DNA of 64,000 nt from Mycobacterium senriense (GCF_019668465.1 NZ_AP024828.1:1116001-1180000); one strand, 5' to 3'. Shown: positions 17,507 to 28,842, counted from the stretch's first letter. The notes: generated by a model not told the origin, from the letters alone. Made by a program: numbers and translations.

Positions 17507-18524
17507 CCACCTCGACGGTGTCGGCGCTCTCCGCACCTCCGCCGGTCTCGCCGCGCGGAGCCCGGTGGGCCGCCCCGGTCAGGGTGGGCCAGTGCAGCTG
17601 CGAAAGCAGGTCCTCCGGCGCCGCGGTGTGGCCGTCCAACCGATACGTGGACAACAGGTCCAGTGCGGTCAAGGCGGGCAGGTGGTTTCCGCGTTGCGGG
17701 GTCAGCCCGTCCACCGGCGCCTTGCCGTCCGGGGCGGTCTCGGTCTGGAACGCGCACGCCACCGCGACGGTGGGCCGGCTTTTGTCACCGGCAACCTCGA
17801 GCGCGGTGCAGGTCTCGCGCGCGTCATACGCCCGGATCGCGTGCAACGTCTCCGGCAACGCGCCGTCCACCTGAATCTGGTATGCCGCAAGGTAATCCGA
17901 GGCACCACGCTGCACTCCGCGCCACCTCTCGCGGGGGTTGGACGTCAGCAGCCGGGGAATGTCGTCGGCCGCGACGGTGGTGGCTTCCCAACCGATCTCC
18001 CGCAGATGATCGGCCAGCCGGCGGGCCGCGACCTGAGCGGTCTCGCGCAACGGGATCCGCGGCGAGCGGGCCTGCAGAGCGGCCAGGTTGTCGGGCGCCG
18101 ATACGGTGAGCCCGATCCAGGTCTCGCGGCGTGACGGGTCGGCGGCGTTGTCGCGGCTGGTGATTCGGATCTTGTCCGCCCGGATGCCATACCGGTCCAG
18201 GTAGCTCGCGATCAGCGGGAGCGGCAGCACATCGGAGTCGTTGTCCGGTGCGCCGAGGCGGATCAGGGCGGTCGCCGCCGCGTCAGAGGTGGCCGCGGGG
18301 ACGGCGTTCCCGCGTCCGATCATCGCCAGGCGGCGGCGCAGGATGGTGGTCCAATACAGACCGCCCCACCAGCCGAACAACACGATCACGACGGCGGCCG
18401 CGATGCCCAGCAGCCAGTAGTCGCGGGGTGTCCGCCACGGGTAGGCCATCACCGCGGGCACAATGGCCAGCAGCGCCAACGTGATTCGACCGCTCCCGGG
18501 GGTCGGTATCCGGTTCATGCTCAC
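17496..18524 (-). CDS. eccE3: ESX-3 membrane component EccE3
   Basis: A 342-residue peripheral subunit of the ESX-3 type VII secretion channel (with EccB3, EccC3 and EccD3). Two membrane segments lie at the N-terminus (ITLALLAIVPAVMAY and WLLGIAAAVVIVLFGWWGGLYW), followed by a cytosolic domain, the normal EccE layout. The GTG at 18524 overlaps the mycP3 stop by four bases, the usual translational coupling in this operon. It is the last gene of the operon, as in M. tuberculosis (Rv0292). Confidence 0.92.
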   Translation of the reverse strand: MSMNRIPTPGSGRITLALLAIVPAVMAYPWRTPRDYWLLGIAAAVVIVLFGWWGGLYWTTILRRRLAMIGRGNAVPAATSDAAATALIRLGAPDNDSDVLPLPLIASYLDRYGIRADKIRITSRDNAADPSRRETWIGLTVSAPDNLAALQARSPRIPLRETAQVAARRLADHLREIGWEATTVAADDIPRLLTSNPRERWRGVQRGASDYLAAYQIQVDGALPETLHAIRAYDARETCTALEVAGDKSRPTVAVACAFQTETAPDGKAPVDGLTPQRGNHLPALTALDLLSTYRLDGHTAAPEDLLSQLHWPTLTGAAHRAPRGETGGGAESADTVEVVRT

Positions 18525-19930
18525 GGGGTGGGGTCCTTTCGTCGGCGTGCGGCGATTGCGGTGACGGCGCCGGCCACCGCGACCAGCACGGCCAGCGCGG
18601 CGGTGCCGGCCACCGCGACGGTGCGCGGTTTGGTGTCCTTGGGCGCCGGGGCCGGCGGCACGGCCACCGGCTTCACCGATGCCGCGCCGGGCTGGTTACC
18701 GGCGGGCAGTTGCCAGGTCAGGGCCGCCACCGGATCCACGCTGCCGGTGCCGACCACGTTCGACGGGTCGCGGGCGCCGTTGTGGGCGGTTGCGGTGATG
18801 CGGTGCAGCACCGCGGTGGCGTTCAGGTCGGGATACTTGCTGCGGACCAGCGCCGCGACACCGGCCACGTAGCCGGCCGCGTAACCGGTTCCGCTGAGGG
18901 CGGCGAGTTGCTGGTGCTCGTCGGGCAGCCCGTTGGCCAGCCCGCCGCCGTCGGCGTTGCCGATCGACACGATGCGTTCGCCGGGCGCCGCGACTCCCAC
19001 CCACGGCCCGGCCACGGTGAATTTCGATGGCTGGCCATCCGGGGTCAGCGACGCCACCGACAACACGTACGGCTGCCACCACGACGGGATGGACACCGAC
19101 GTGACGCCGGCCCAATTTCGTGGATCGTTCGGGCGGCTCAGGTCGGTGAGCGGATTGGACTCACACGAGGTTCCGCCACCACCCGCTCCGGTCGGCCCGC
19201 TGTCCCCGGCGCCGGCCACGATCACCGCGTCCTTGTCCAGCGCCGCGTACCGGATGGCGGCGCCGAGCGCGGCCTGGTCGACGGGCCGGTCCACGGGCAT
19301 GCAGGTGGCCGAGCCGATGTCGATCACCCGGGCACCGAGGTCGGCGGCGTGCACGATCGCCCGGGCGAGCGTCGATACCTCGGCCGACACGCGCGCCATC
19401 ATCGGATCGCCGCCCGGCGTCCGCGGCGAGAACTTGGCCGACGCCGTCCTGATCGCCAGCACCCGCGCCGCGGGCGCCACGCCGGAGAACCCGTCGTCGG
19501 GCGAGGGCTGGCCGGCGATGACCCCGGCCAGCAGCGTGCCATGTCCGTCGCAGTCGGTCAGCCCGTCGGTGGTCTCGACAAAATCACCGCCCGGTTCGAC
19601 TTTGGGCAGCCGCGGGCCCGGCCGCACCCCGGTGTCGAGAACCGCCACCAGCTGGCCCTCACCGCGTGAGAATTGCCATGCCGCAGGCAGATTCAGCATC
19701 GACTGGCTGGGTGTGATGGCACCCGGGTCGCTGCCGGGGACGACGCCGGACGTGCTGCAGGGTCCGCGCTGCTCCATCGGCTCCCCCGGCCCCGGCGCCC
19801 CGCTGGGCGGTGGTGCCGCGGGATCGACCGTCGGCGGGCTGATCGCGGAGGCCGGCGGACACGTCCACGTCGCGGCGGCGGGCAGCAAGGCCAATACCGC
19901 GGCGCAGCAGGCTGATGCCGGCCGAATCAT
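18521..19930 (-). CDS. mycP3: ESX-3 mycosin MycP3, active-site serine replaced
   Basis: Membrane-anchored subtilisin-like mycosin of ESX-3, 469 residues: signal peptide (1-30), mycosin domain, C-terminal Pro linker and a membrane anchor (TVAVAGTAALAVLVAVAGAV). The acid D99 (VLDTG) and H130 (DCDGHGT) are in place. The Ser motif, GTSYAAG in M. tuberculosis MycP3 as I recall it, reads GTGYAAG: G349, codon GGT at 18884-18886. The oxyanion Asn (AGN) is D243 (AGAGDSG, codon at 19202-19204). The protein should therefore have lost proteolytic activity while keeping the structural role that mycosins play in stabilising the ESX membrane complex. It overlaps eccD3 by four bases. Confidence 0.92.
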   Translation of the reverse strand: MIRPASACCAAVLALLPAAATWTCPPASAISPPTVDPAAPPPSGAPGPGEPMEQRGPCSTSGVVPGSDPGAITPSQSMLNLPAAWQFSRGEGQLVAVLDTGVRPGPRLPKVEPGGDFVETTDGLTDCDGHGTLLAGVIAGQPSPDDGFSGVAPAARVLAIRTASAKFSPRTPGGDPMMARVSAEVSTLARAIVHAADLGARVIDIGSATCMPVDRPVDQAALGAAIRYAALDKDAVIVAGAGDSGPTGAGGGGTSCESNPLTDLSRPNDPRNWAGVTSVSIPSWWQPYVLSVASLTPDGQPSKFTVAGPWVGVAAPGERIVSIGNADGGGLANGLPDEHQQLAALSGTGYAAGYVAGVAALVRSKYPDLNATAVLHRITATAHNGARDPSNVVGTGSVDPVAALTWQLPAGNQPGAASVKPVAVPPAPAPKDTKPRTVAVAGTAALAVLVAVAGAVTAIAARRRKDPTP

Positions 19931-21369
19931 CGATTGAGCACCCAGCTGAACAGACCGACCACGAACGCCATGACGGGGATCAGCGACGCGTCGAGTCCGG
20001 TCGCGACGAAGCCCACCAGCCGGCGAATCGGCAGCGAATAGCTCTCCGGCGCAGCGATACCCGGGTTCAGCGCCACCACGATCCACACCGCCACCAGAAC
20101 CAGCAGCACCAGCACCGCACCCAGGGCGGCGGCGTAGCGTCCGGTCGAGGTGTAGAGCACCAGCAGCACGCCGGCGGCCAGGAAGGGCTGGGCGAGCAGC
20201 CACGCCTTGCAGGCGGCCGAGTCCCACACCCGGGCGCGCAGCACGGAGGTCGCGGCGGCGGCCGCCACCACGTACCAGCCCGCACCGCTGAGCGCCTCGG
20301 GCCGCAGCGCGATCGCGACCGAACCCAGGACGCTGAGCAGCACTGCGGCGGCGATGAATCCGCTCTGATGCGCGTCGCTGATCCGGACGCGACGCGGCAG
20401 GTCTTCGAGCACCCGCAGCGACGGCGCCGACGGGGTGGGGTCCCCGGGCGCCGGGATGACCGGCAACGGGAAGCGCGCCCACAGTGCGGACAGTTGCGCC
20501 GCCTCGATGGTGACCAGCAGCGCCGCCACGATCAGCCCGCAGCCGATGGCGATCGGCTGCGGGTGCCAGAGCAATTCGGCGCCGGCGGCCAGCAGCACCC
20601 CGGCACCCACCACCGCGGTCGCGGTGAAGAAGCCGGCGATGCGCTCACGTTCGGCGCTGGGCGCCATCAGGGCGATCAGCGACCACGCGGTGACACCGGC
20701 GGCGGCCAGCGTCAACTGGGCGGGGCCGAATCTGCCCGGAACCGCCAGCGCGAGTGCGGCGGCGATGGGAGCCAACGCGGCGATCGAGAGCGCCATTCCG
20801 GTGCGCGCCGAGCGCGCGGTGGCCAGCAGGCCGACGATCGCGGTCAGCGCCGCGACCGCGCTGACGGCGACCAGTCCCAGCAGCGCGCCGGTGGCCACCC
20901 GGTAGGTGACCGACAGCCCGGTGGCCAGGAACGCCACCGCGATGGCGCCTGCCAGGGCGCCTCGCTGGATATGCGTTGTGCCCCAAGGCTTGAGCCTTGA
21001 GGTCGAGAAGATCATGGCCGCGTCGGCGATGTCCTCGACGATGCCGGGCGCGGCCGGGCCGACCGGTACCGCCTGCAGCGCCAGCAGGTCGCCGTCGACG
21101 ACCCCGACCGTGTCCAGGCTGGCGTCCAGGCTGAACGGCGCACCGCCGATGGGGGCCAGGCTCAGCTGGGTCGCCGCGCCGATCTCGGCGGCACCGCGCC
21201 CGGCTGCGCCGTCGTCCGAGTCGCCGTTGGTCGCGGCGGGAACCACCAGACGCTGGACGGCGGGCAGGATTTCGCGCAGCGGCAGCTCCGCGGGCAAGGC
21301 CATTTCCGTCAACCTGCTGTCCGCGAGAATTGCCACGCGGACGATCGGCATGACGGTTCCGGACGTCAC
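19927..21369 (-). CDS. eccD3: ESX-3 membrane channel protein EccD3
   Basis: A 480-residue protein with a cytosolic ubiquitin-like N-terminal domain (about residues 5-95: [19 protein letters not shown] then LSLAPIGG) followed by about eleven membrane segments, the EccD layout. Two EccD copies per protomer form the membrane vestibule of the secretion complex. The GTG at 21369 overlaps the espG3 stop by four bases; ATG at 21351 is an alternative. The order espG3-eccD3-mycP3 matches the ESX-3 loci. Confidence 0.93.
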   Translation of the reverse strand: MTSGTVMPIVRVAILADSRLTEMALPAELPLREILPAVQRLVVPAATNGDSDDGAAGRGAAEIGAATQLSLAPIGGAPFSLDASLDTVGVVDGDLLALQAVPVGPAAPGIVEDIADAAMIFSTSRLKPWGTTHIQRGALAGAIAVAFLATGLSVTYRVATGALLGLVAVSAVAALTAIVGLLATARSARTGMALSIAALAPIAAALALAVPGRFGPAQLTLAAAGVTAWSLIALMAPSAERERIAGFFTATAVVGAGVLLAAGAELLWHPQPIAIGCGLIVAALLVTIEAAQLSALWARFPLPVIPAPGDPTPSAPSLRVLEDLPRRVRISDAHQSGFIAAAVLLSVLGSVAIALRPEALSGAGWYVVAAAAATSVLRARVWDSAACKAWLLAQPFLAAGVLLVLYTSTGRYAAALGAVLVLLVLVAVWIVVALNPGIAAPESYSLPIRRLVGFVATGLDASLIPVMAFVVGLFSWVLNR

Positions 21370-22325
21370 CGGACCCTCGAAACGTGTTGTGGCCGTTGCT
21401 CGAACATCGTGCTCTCTTCTCTTTTACTATGTTGGACGGACGGTGTTGATGGGGAAAAGTCTCGGGCTAACCGGTGTTCGGTGAACCATCCGGCGTCTGG
21501 CAGTAGGGCGGTCAGTTGTTCGATCGCGACGGCGATCGCGAATGGCGTTCCGGGCGCGAAGGTCGAAACCCACTCGCCGTCGAAGGCACGGGACGGACTG
21601 ACCAGCACCCGCCCCTCGCGTGCGTCGACGATGCTCATCCCCACCTCGCTGGTGGCGTGCCGGCCGTCGCGGTGGCAGCCGGCGACGATCTCGACGTAGC
21701 TGCGCGGGCCGTTGAACACCGATTCCACCACCTTTCGTGCCGATTGCGGAATGCCCAGGTAGTCGAGGACTTCGGCGAGCGGAGCGCCCGAACGCAGTCG
21801 TTCGTCGGCTCGGGCACCGACCCGCGTCGGCAGGCTGAACTCGTCGAACCGGGCGGGTTGGCGCTGCGCCAGGCCGACGGTGAGCACCGGGCCCAGGGCA
21901 CGCGGGTCGTCGATGTCCATGGCGGTGAACGTGATCAGCTGCGCGCTGCGCAACGCGACGACCGTCAGCGACGGCTTGCCGGCCGCACCGGTGCGCTGCG
22001 CGACGACGCCGCGCAACAACTCGGCGTCGCCGCCCTCACCGGTGTCCTTCGCGGGGCCCACATACCGCAGGTCCAGCCACCGCTCCGGAAAACACACCAC
22101 TTTGATCCACTCGGCGACCGCGGGGTTGACGAGTCCGCCTTCTGAGACCAGACCCAGTTCGGTCAGCTCAGCCTTCTGACGGTCGAGGAACGCGTTGCGT
22201 TCGGCGGCATCACGATAGGGCGAGGTGATTGCCAATACCCAGGGAAAGCTCCCCGCCCCAATCGTTTCCGCGATGAACCAAGCGTGATCGACCGTCAGCT
22301 CGACGGCGTTGGGTGATGCGCTCAT
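21366..22325 (-). CDS. espG3: ESX-3 chaperone EspG3
   Basis: A 319-residue cytosolic chaperone that binds the PPE tip of PE-PPE pairs (here PE5-PPE4 and probably the other PPE proteins in the window) and delivers them to ESX-3. It starts [22 protein letters not shown], the EspG opening. The last ~25 residues (after EHRLARDFS) extend beyond the 295-residue M. tuberculosis protein as I remember it: a Ser/Pro then Gln/Arg-rich tail. It lies 11 bases after esxH. Confidence 0.9.
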   Translation of the reverse strand: MSASPNAVELTVDHAWFIAETIGAGSFPWVLAITSPYRDAAERNAFLDRQKAELTELGLVSEGGLVNPAVAEWIKVVCFPERWLDLRYVGPAKDTGEGGDAELLRGVVAQRTGAAGKPSLTVVALRSAQLITFTAMDIDDPRALGPVLTVGLAQRQPARFDEFSLPTRVGARADERLRSGAPLAEVLDYLGIPQSARKVVESVFNGPRSYVEIVAGCHRDGRHATSEVGMSIVDAREGRVLVSPSRAFDGEWVSTFAPGTPFAIAVAIEQLTALLPDAGWFTEHRLARDFSPSTPSVQHSKREESTMFEQRPQHVSRVR

Positions 22326-22336
22326 TCAGCTGAGGA

Positions 22337-22627
22337 CTAACCGCCCCATTTGGCGGCTTCGGCCTGGTCGCGCGCCAGCATCGACATGGTGTTCGCCTCG
22401 TGGGTGCTCGCCATCGACTGGTAGGCCCGCACCAAGCTTTCCATCGCCTGGTTCCACTGGGCCTGCCACACCTGGTAGGTCATACCGGTGTCACCCTGCC
22501 AGGCGTTGGACAACGTGGCCTGCTCGCTGGCGATATCGGAACCGAGCCCCTGCAGGGTGCCGGCGTAGCCGGACATGTCTGCGGCGTGGCTCAACATCGC
22601 CGGGTAGTTGTACATGATCTGCGACAT
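22337..22627 (-). CDS. esxH: ESX-3 secreted WXG100 protein EsxH
   Basis: A 96-residue secreted WXG100 protein that forms a 1:1 four-helix bundle with EsxG. The WXG hairpin is seen as NAWQGDTG and the C-terminal export tail YxxxD/E region is at [14 protein letters not shown]. EsxG-EsxH is required for mycobactin-dependent iron uptake and blocks host ESCRT function. The M. tuberculosis protein has a zinc site made of H14, H70, H76 and E77. Here H14, H76 and E77 are kept ([13 protein letters not shown]) but residue 70 is Gln (RAYQSMAS). Start is preceded by GAAAGGAC. Confidence 0.95.
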   Translation of the reverse strand: MSQIMYNYPAMLSHAADMSGYAGTLQGLGSDIASEQATLSNAWQGDTGMTYQVWQAQWNQAMESLVRAYQSMASTHEANTMSMLARDQAEAAKWGG

Positions 22628-22659
22628 GACAAGTCCTTTCGCGGTTGGTAGCGGTGAGA

Positions 22660-22953
22660 TCAGAACGCGGTGTAGCCGGATGCGGCGGCGGCGTCCGCGG
22701 CCACGTAGGTCCCGGCGGCGTCCCCGAGGTTGGCCTGGGCGATGTCCAGCAGGGTGTTGACCCGCGCGGCGGCCTCGACGAACCGGGCGTGCGCGGCCTG
22801 GAAGGCGGCCGAGGACTCGCCCTGGTGGAACGCCTGCGCCGACATCGCTTCTTGCTCGGCCTGGCTGATCGTGCTGCGCATCAACGCCGCCTTGGCGCTG
22901 AAGGCCGACTGGGCGGCTACCAACTGCGGAATGTGAGCGTCCAACATACTCAT
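22660..22953 (-). CDS. esxG: ESX-3 secreted WXG100-family protein EsxG
   Basis: A 97-residue partner of EsxH, secreted through ESX-3. Two long helices are joined by [10 protein letters not shown], the form the WXG hairpin takes in EsxG. The C-terminus ends [10 protein letters not shown] and carries the YVAAD export-type motif (Y-x-x-x-D). The ribosome site AGAAAGGAA precedes the ATG. In M. tuberculosis an additional, metal-independent promoter has been mapped before esxG; the 63-base gap before this gene is the equivalent place. Confidence 0.95.
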   Translation of the reverse strand: MSMLDAHIPQLVAAQSAFSAKAALMRSTISQAEQEAMSAQAFHQGESSAAFQAAHARFVEAAARVNTLLDIAQANLGDAAGTYVAADAAAASGYTAF

Positions 22954-23016
22954 GTTGATTCCTTTCTGTTGCTTCCGTGGGGGTTTCGGTAATTCACGTT
23001 CATCTGGCTGAGTGCC

Positions 23017-24510
23017 TTACCCCCCTTTCCCCGGCGCGGTTGGGCCCGTTCCGTTACCGGCTTCGTGCTCCCACGTCCCGGGCACCATTGGCATGCGTGG
23101 GCCGCCGCCGAAGTCATCGTCGGCCAGCTTGGTCAATCCGGCCGCCTGAAATGCCTTCTGCCGCTGCGTGGTTCCGGCGAACCCCAGCGGCCCGGCGCCC
23201 TGGGCGGACGCGACGGCGGCGGCCAGCTCCTCCTCGCCGCCGAAGTCGGGAGGGACACCGAAATCGGAGTCCATGTCCGCGAACTCGTCGGCGTGGTCGC
23301 GCAGCGCGGCCCGCCGACGGCGCCGGGCCCGAGACTCGGCCCGGCTCGCCGCCGCAGCGCCGGCCGCCGGGATGGTCGCCGCGGGAGCCTTGGCCCCGCC
23401 GCGGCCACCGAGCGTGGGTCCGACGCCGCCATCCGGGTCACCGCCCATGGCGATCAGGTAGGCGAAGTTGCCGGCCGCTGCCGCCGGCGCCGGCGCGGCG
23501 GGCGCACTCGAACCCGCGGCGACCGTGGTGGCCGGGGCCCCGGCCGGAGTCGCCACCGTGGGGGCCAGCGCGACCACCGGCAGCATGGACGGCGGCTTGT
23601 TCGACGTCAGCACGGGGGCCACGACGGCGGGGGCGCCATCCGGTGCGGCCACGACGGGCGTGGTGAGCAGGGAACTGAGCCCGATACCCAGCAGCAGCGG
23701 GATCAAAAGCGGTGCGGTGAGGATCGCACCCCAGGTCGGCCAGCCGACGGCGTTGAAGAACACCTGGTAGGCAACGAAGAACAGCAGCGGCCCGTTGGCG
23801 GCCAGGAACGCCGGCAGATTCGAGGAGAAGTTCTGCATCATCTGCTGGATGTTCTGGAAGAAGTCCTGGAAGAACTTGGACAGCTGCTGGATGAAGTTCT
23901 GCCACCAATCCCCAGGGCCGTTCTGCGTGGCGTTGGACGCGAGACTGTTGATCTGGCCGCCGGGATTCACGATGGCGGGCGCCGCCATGGTGTGCGGCGC
24001 CGCCGCCAGAGCCGAACCGGACACGCCCTGGTAGATGCCCATCGTGGTGGCCGCCTGGACCCACATCCGCGCGTAGTCGGCCTCGTTGACCGCGATCGGA
24101 ATGGTGTTGATGCCAAAGAAATTCGTCCCCACCAGCACCCCGTGCACGATGTGATTGGTGGCCAGTTCCGCCAGTGTCGGCATGGCCGCCAGTGCGGCCG
24201 TATACGCCGTCGCCGCGACCTCCTGCTGCGCGGCGGAACCCGCGCTGTCGACACTGGCCTGCTGTAGCCACGCCAGGTATGGCAGGTGGGCCGCCACATA
24301 CTGCTCGGCGCTGGGCCCCTCCCAGGCGCCGGCCTGGGCCTCCCCCAACAGCCCACTGAGTTCGGCTGCCGCCGAGGCGTATTGGGTGCTCAACGAGGTC
24401 CACGCCCCGGCGGCCGCCAATAGCGGCCCCGGGCCTGGACCGGCGCTGAGCAACGCCGAATGCACCTCGGGTGGCGAAGCCATCCAGATGGGTCCGAAGG
24501 GGGCTGTCAT
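23017..24510 (-). CDS. ppe4: PPE family protein PPE4
   Basis: A 497-residue PPE protein. The N-terminal PPE domain (about residues 1-180) starts [18 protein letters not shown] and includes the W-x-G of [13 protein letters not shown] and [21 protein letters not shown]. The middle has a hydrophobic stretch and the end is the short conserved tail [12 protein letters not shown]...[17 protein letters not shown]. It forms a heterodimer with PE5, whose stop lies two bases upstream, and is exported through ESX-3 with help of EspG3. PE5-PPE4 supports iron-siderophore use in M. tuberculosis. Confidence 0.92.
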   Translation of the reverse strand: MTAPFGPIWMASPPEVHSALLSAGPGPGPLLAAAGAWTSLSTQYASAAAELSGLLGEAQAGAWEGPSAEQYVAAHLPYLAWLQQASVDSAGSAAQQEVAATAYTAALAAMPTLAELATNHIVHGVLVGTNFFGINTIPIAVNEADYARMWVQAATTMGIYQGVSGSALAAAPHTMAAPAIVNPGGQINSLASNATQNGPGDWWQNFIQQLSKFFQDFFQNIQQMMQNFSSNLPAFLAANGPLLFFVAYQVFFNAVGWPTWGAILTAPLLIPLLLGIGLSSLLTTPVVAAPDGAPAVVAPVLTSNKPPSMLPVVALAPTVATPAGAPATTVAAGSSAPAAPAPAAAAGNFAYLIAMGGDPDGGVGPTLGGRGGAKAPAATIPAAGAAAASRAESRARRRRRAALRDHADEFADMDSDFGVPPDFGGEEELAAAVASAQGAGPLGFAGTTQRQKAFQAAGLTKLADDDFGGGPRMPMVPGTWEHEAGNGTGPTAPGKGG

Positions 24511-24512
24511 CG

Positions 24513-24821
24513 TCAGGCGCCCGCGATTCCGAACGTCGCAGCGGCCGCGGTGTCACCCGCGAGATAGCTTGCGCCGGCCTGCCCGACGCCGACGCCGGCG
24601 CGGCCAAGCTCTTCGACGCCCTGGGCGGCCATGGCGGAGTGCTCCTGGCCCTGAGCGCTGAATCCGACCGCCGTTTGCAGCGATACCGGATCGACCGCCG
24701 GCGGCACCACCGCGGTGATCGCCGGAGCCGCCGCCGCATGCGCGGCCGCCAGCCGTGCCGTCAGGGCCTCCACCGCCGCACTGGTCGCGGCCAGACCTTC
24801 GGGAACCACTCGCAGGGTCAT
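24513..24821 (-). CDS. pe5: PE family protein PE5
   Basis: A 102-residue PE protein made only of the PE domain: two helices with the start [20 protein letters not shown] and the export motif Y-x-x-x-D in [15 protein letters not shown] at the end. Partner of PPE4 and secreted through ESX-3. The ATG follows AAAGGAGTAACC, a good ribosome site. It lies 40 bases after eccC3. Confidence 0.94.
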   Translation of the reverse strand: MTLRVVPEGLAATSAAVEALTARLAAAHAAAAPAITAVVPPAVDPVSLQTAVGFSAQGQEHSAMAAQGVEELGRAGVGVGQAGASYLAGDTAAAATFGIAGA

Positions 24822-24861
24822 GGTTACTCCTTTCCTGGTCCTTTTCGGACTTCGATAAACA

Positions 24862-27800
24862 TCAGTGGGCGAAACCGTCTGTCGCGCCCTCTATCACGGA
24901 CTCCCCGACCAACGGGTTGACCAACTGCACGTACGTCGGGGCGTCGCTGTCGCCCAGCAGGATGGCCCGCCCGGCAGGCAGCCGGCCGAATCGCTGACCG
25001 CGGATCTTGCCGCTGTCCTGCGGGTTACCCGCCAGCATCAACGTGGTCGCCTGCAGGTCGTTGAACCGGCGCAGCAGCGGGTTGGTCATCAGGGCGTGCC
25101 CCGAACCGGTGGCCCGTGCGGTGACGATCACCCGCAGCCCCAAATCGGCCGCCTGCGACAGCAATCCGATCAGCGCGGTCCACGGCCGCTGCCCTACATA
25201 GGGGCCGCTCATCGCCGGCGAATCCGGTATCTGGTCGACGTCGTCGATGATCAGATAGTGGGTGTGGCCCGCGTAGCGCCAATGAGCCAGCTCGCCGGGC
25301 GACAAGCCGGCCGGTGGCCGGCGCGATTCGATGAGGTTGGCCAGCCCCAGCATCGCCGGGATGATGCGGTCGATGTTGGCGGTGTACTCGTTGTCGGCGA
25401 ACAAGGGCTCGTCGACGAGGTGCAGCCGGCGGTCCAGCACCGTGAAGGCCACCTGATCGGGCGTGGAATGCTCCCGCACCGTGCGAATGAGATGGCGCAG
25501 CAGCGTGGTCTTCCCGGACTTGCTGTCGCCGAACACCATCAGCAGCGGGTTCTCGGCGAAGTTGACCACCACCGGCGCGAGGTCCTCCTCGCGCTGACCG
25601 ATGACGACCTGCTCCGGCCCGCGATACAGCGACCCGACCGCTTCCGGCGCCAGGTTGGTCGGCAGCAGCCGCACCGGCGGCGCGGTGACGCCCGGGTAGC
25701 GCGCATTGAGGGCGGCCACTGGGTTTATCTCCGCGTCCAACGCGGGGCTCGCGAACAGGAAATGCTCTGCGGCCATGGTCAATCCACGTCCCGGCTGGTC
25801 GTGCGGCACCGCCTCGGCGGGGCGGCGCAGGGCGCCGACCACCCGCACGTTGCTGTCCCGCGCGTCGTGCAGCTTGAGCTCGAGCCGCAATCCGAGGCCG
25901 TCGCGCATGGCCAACGGAACCTCGAGCCAGCTCGGCGTGGTGATGACGACGTGGATGCCGTAGGCGAGACCGATGTTGACCAGCTCGCTGACCCTGGCCA
26001 GCAACGGGTTTCGGGTGTTGAACTGGTCGGTGTTGTCCCGGCCGAACGCGTAGAGGTTGTCGATGACCAGGAACACCTCGCCGTACCCGTCGTCGGGGGC
26101 CGCACCGCGGGAGTCCCGGAACGCCTCCCGGCGCTGCCGCGACAGCAGCAGCTGCTCGAGTTCGCCGAAGGTGCGCCGGATGCGTTCGGGCTCCAGCGCC
26201 GAAGCCACGCTGCCGACGTGCGCCAGGTCGTCGAGCGCCCGCAGCTTGCCGCCGCCGTAGTCCAGGCAGTAGAAGGTGACCTCGCGCGGCGAGTGCAGGT
26301 TGGCCGCGGACAGGATGAATGTCTGCAGCGCGGTCGACTTGCCCGATTTCGGGCCACCGTGGATGACCATGTTCCCGGCCGACGAGGCGGCGTCGAACAC
26401 CAGCGGATCGCGGCGCATCTCGAACGGCTTGTCGATCTCGCCGAGCGGCCACTGCCACTGCCGGGGCGGCACGCCCGCGCGGGCCAGCATGGCGGTCAAC
26501 GGGATCGGCTCGTCCAGCGGCGGCAGCCAGAGCTGCGGCGCCCGCGGCCCGTAGCCGGCCAGCTGGTCGCCGATGGTGGCGATCAGCTTGCGCGGCGGCC
26601 CGGTCAATTCGTCATCCTCGGGGGCGCTGATCACGGTGTCCTGATCCGGTTCGACGCGACCGGCCGTGAACAGCTTTGGCTCCGGGATGGACGGCACGAC
26701 AAAGGATTTGGCCTTCTGCGGCGGATCGTAGATGCCGTCGACATAAGTGCTGCGGAACTTGATCGGCGTCGCACCCGGGGCGGGCACCAAGAAGCCCACG
26801 CCCTTGTGCTCCTTGCCGGACTCGATGTGATAGGCATCCTCCACACCGATGATCTGGCGGGAAACGCTAGGGCTGGCCACCTTCAAACCGATGCGATAGG
26901 AGGTGTTCTTGTCGATGTCCTTGATCTTGCCGACATCCAGCGTCTGCGACGCGAACAGGATGTGGATACGGAAAGAGCGGCCTTTACGCGCAACGTAATC
27001 GAACAACTCCGCGTATTCGGGATGGTCGGCCAGCATCAGGGTGAACTCGTCGGCGACCACGAACAGCGTCGGGATCGGCGGCAGGTCGTGTCCGGCGGCG
27101 ATGGCGGCCTCGTACTCCACCACCGAGTTGAACGCGCTGCCCTGAACCCGGCGGCCCGCTTCCCGCAGGAGCGTCTCCCGGCGGGCCACCTCGCCGCGCA
27201 GCGTGTCGGCGAAGCGGTCGGCCAGCGACTTCTTCTCGGCCATGTTGGAGATGACGGCGACGACTTGCGGGAAGTGACGGAAGCTGTCGGCTCCCGCCTC
27301 ACCCTTGAAATCGGCGTAGATGACGATCAATCGATCGGCCGGATGAGTCGTCAACAGCGACAACAGGATCGACATCAGGGTCTGGGATTTACCCGAACCC
27401 GTCATACCGATCATCAGCCCGTGCGGGCCCATGCCGCCCTCGGCTTCGTCCTTCAGGTCGAACATCAGCGGCTCACCGGTCGCGGTGACGCCGATCGGTA
27501 TTCTCAGCTCGTCCTCGCGGCGGCGCGGCGCCCACAGCGTGGGCACGTCCAGTCGAGAGGCATCCGAAATGCCCAGCATCGTGGTGAACGTCGCGCCACG
27601 GGTGGCCGCGGAGCGCAGCCCGGTGTGGGTCGGGTTGGAGTCCCAGCGTGACAACTGGCGCGCCAGATGCGCGGCCTCGTCGGCGCCGAATTGGTCGGCG
27701 TTGTCGATGTAGGGCTGCCAACCGCCGGTCTGCCAGCGCTCGATGGCACCCCCGGAGACGCGCAGGATCGGCTTTTCCGGATCCGAATACTGCTCGCGGT

Positions 27801-28842
27801 TGGGCGCCGTGGTGCTGCGCTGCACGACGGTGACGCCCGCCCGGCCCAGCGCCAGCGTCGACGCGTTGAGGTCGTAGTCGGGGTCGTCGATGACGATCAG
27901 CAGGTGACGGAGCGCATCGGCGGGCTCGCCGGTGAACGTCGGACGGTCGACGAGGGCCGAACCCAGGCCGGCGACCAGGTCGTCCGCGTTGGTCGACATG
28001 AAGCGGGCCGGCCCGACCCCGTCGAACTCACCCGCAACGTCGATGTGCGGCAACCACTTCAGCCAGGACCAGTCCGGACTGTCCAGATTCGGGGTGACCA
28101 GCGCGATCCCGAGCACGGTCGGGTCGTGCCAGGTCACCGCCTGGGCGACCCAGGCGCGCAGCGCCGCCCGCACCTCGTCTTCCTCGCCCAGCACGGTGAT
28201 CCGGGCGACCTTGGTCAGGTCGATTCCGGTCGGCACATCGCGCACGATGCGATGGGTGTCGAGCAGGCTGCGTAATGCGCTGTGCGACACCGGCTCCAGG
28301 TCGATTTCGTCCGCTGTGTCGTTGACCCGCAGGGCGGTGGCCAGCGGCACGTGGTGGCGACCGGCCCGCAGCACCAGGAAGTCGGGGTCGTGCGGGTCGC
28401 GCTCCCACTGGCGTCGCGATCCCGGCACGGTCGCCAGCGCGGACGGCTCCGGGTGGGACCACTGCGCCGCGGCGCGCTGCGCGGTGGCCTGGGTGCGGAT
28501 GTTGTCCCGGATCACCGACAGGTAGCGCAGGTAGTCGGCGCGTTCGGCGTCGACCTCCTCGGTGCGCGTCTTGTTGTCGTTGCCGCGATACATGGCGGTC
28601 GCGGCGAGCAACAGCACGAACGGAAAGAACAGCGTCTGCGGAGAGATCAGCCGCATCCCGGTGGCGAACAGGGCGACGATCATGCCGACGATCAGGATCA
28701 CCAGCACGTAGGGCATCGCGCGGCGCAGGAACGACGGCGGAATCACCCGGGGCAGCTCGGGTGGCGCCTCGATGGAGATGGTGCCCTTGCGGGTCGCCGG
28801 CGGCGCCAGACGGCGGCGCGCTTCGAAGATCAGTCGGCTCAT
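24862..28842 (-). CDS. eccC3: ESX-3 FtsK/SpoIIIE-type ATPase EccC3
   Basis: A 1326-residue motor of the ESX-3 secretion complex. Two membrane segments lie near residues 45-80, then a DUF/ATPase-like stalk and three P-loop domains with Walker A GMTGSGKS (about 480), GGPKSGKS (about 828) and GDSKSGKT (about 1104). Walker B-type strands follow in each ([21 protein letters not shown]). The first ATPase domain is essential in the family; the third binds the signal sequence of Esx substrates. The ATG at 28842 overlaps the eccB3 stop by four bases and gives the usual length. Confidence 0.95.
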   Translation of the reverse strand: MSRLIFEARRRLAPPATRKGTISIEAPPELPRVIPPSFLRRAMPYVLVILIVGMIVALFATGMRLISPQTLFFPFVLLLAATAMYRGNDNKTRTEEVDAERADYLRYLSVIRDNIRTQATAQRAAAQWSHPEPSALATVPGSRRQWERDPHDPDFLVLRAGRHHVPLATALRVNDTADEIDLEPVSHSALRSLLDTHRIVRDVPTGIDLTKVARITVLGEEDEVRAALRAWVAQAVTWHDPTVLGIALVTPNLDSPDWSWLKWLPHIDVAGEFDGVGPARFMSTNADDLVAGLGSALVDRPTFTGEPADALRHLLIVIDDPDYDLNASTLALGRAGVTVVQRSTTAPNREQYSDPEKPILRVSGGAIERWQTGGWQPYIDNADQFGADEAAHLARQLSRWDSNPTHTGLRSAATRGATFTTMLGISDASRLDVPTLWAPRRREDELRIPIGVTATGEPLMFDLKDEAEGGMGPHGLMIGMTGSGKSQTLMSILLSLLTTHPADRLIVIYADFKGEAGADSFRHFPQVVAVISNMAEKKSLADRFADTLRGEVARRETLLREAGRRVQGSAFNSVVEYEAAIAAGHDLPPIPTLFVVADEFTLMLADHPEYAELFDYVARKGRSFRIHILFASQTLDVGKIKDIDKNTSYRIGLKVASPSVSRQIIGVEDAYHIESGKEHKGVGFLVPAPGATPIKFRSTYVDGIYDPPQKAKSFVVPSIPEPKLFTAGRVEPDQDTVISAPEDDELTGPPRKLIATIGDQLAGYGPRAPQLWLPPLDEPIPLTAMLARAGVPPRQWQWPLGEIDKPFEMRRDPLVFDAASSAGNMVIHGGPKSGKSTALQTFILSAANLHSPREVTFYCLDYGGGKLRALDDLAHVGSVASALEPERIRRTFGELEQLLLSRQRREAFRDSRGAAPDDGYGEVFLVIDNLYAFGRDNTDQFNTRNPLLARVSELVNIGLAYGIHVVITTPSWLEVPLAMRDGLGLRLELKLHDARDSNVRVVGALRRPAEAVPHDQPGRGLTMAAEHFLFASPALDAEINPVAALNARYPGVTAPPVRLLPTNLAPEAVGSLYRGPEQVVIGQREEDLAPVVVNFAENPLLMVFGDSKSGKTTLLRHLIRTVREHSTPDQVAFTVLDRRLHLVDEPLFADNEYTANIDRIIPAMLGLANLIESRRPPAGLSPGELAHWRYAGHTHYLIIDDVDQIPDSPAMSGPYVGQRPWTALIGLLSQAADLGLRVIVTARATGSGHALMTNPLLRRFNDLQATTLMLAGNPQDSGKIRGQRFGRLPAGRAILLGDSDAPTYVQLVNPLVGESVIEGATDGFAH

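Noticed and set aside
24865-27651. A 928-codon plus-strand open frame antisense to eccC3
   Set aside because: It lies wholly opposite a gene with three intact P-loops and has Arg/Gly/Gln-rich composition typical of shadow frames in high-GC DNA.
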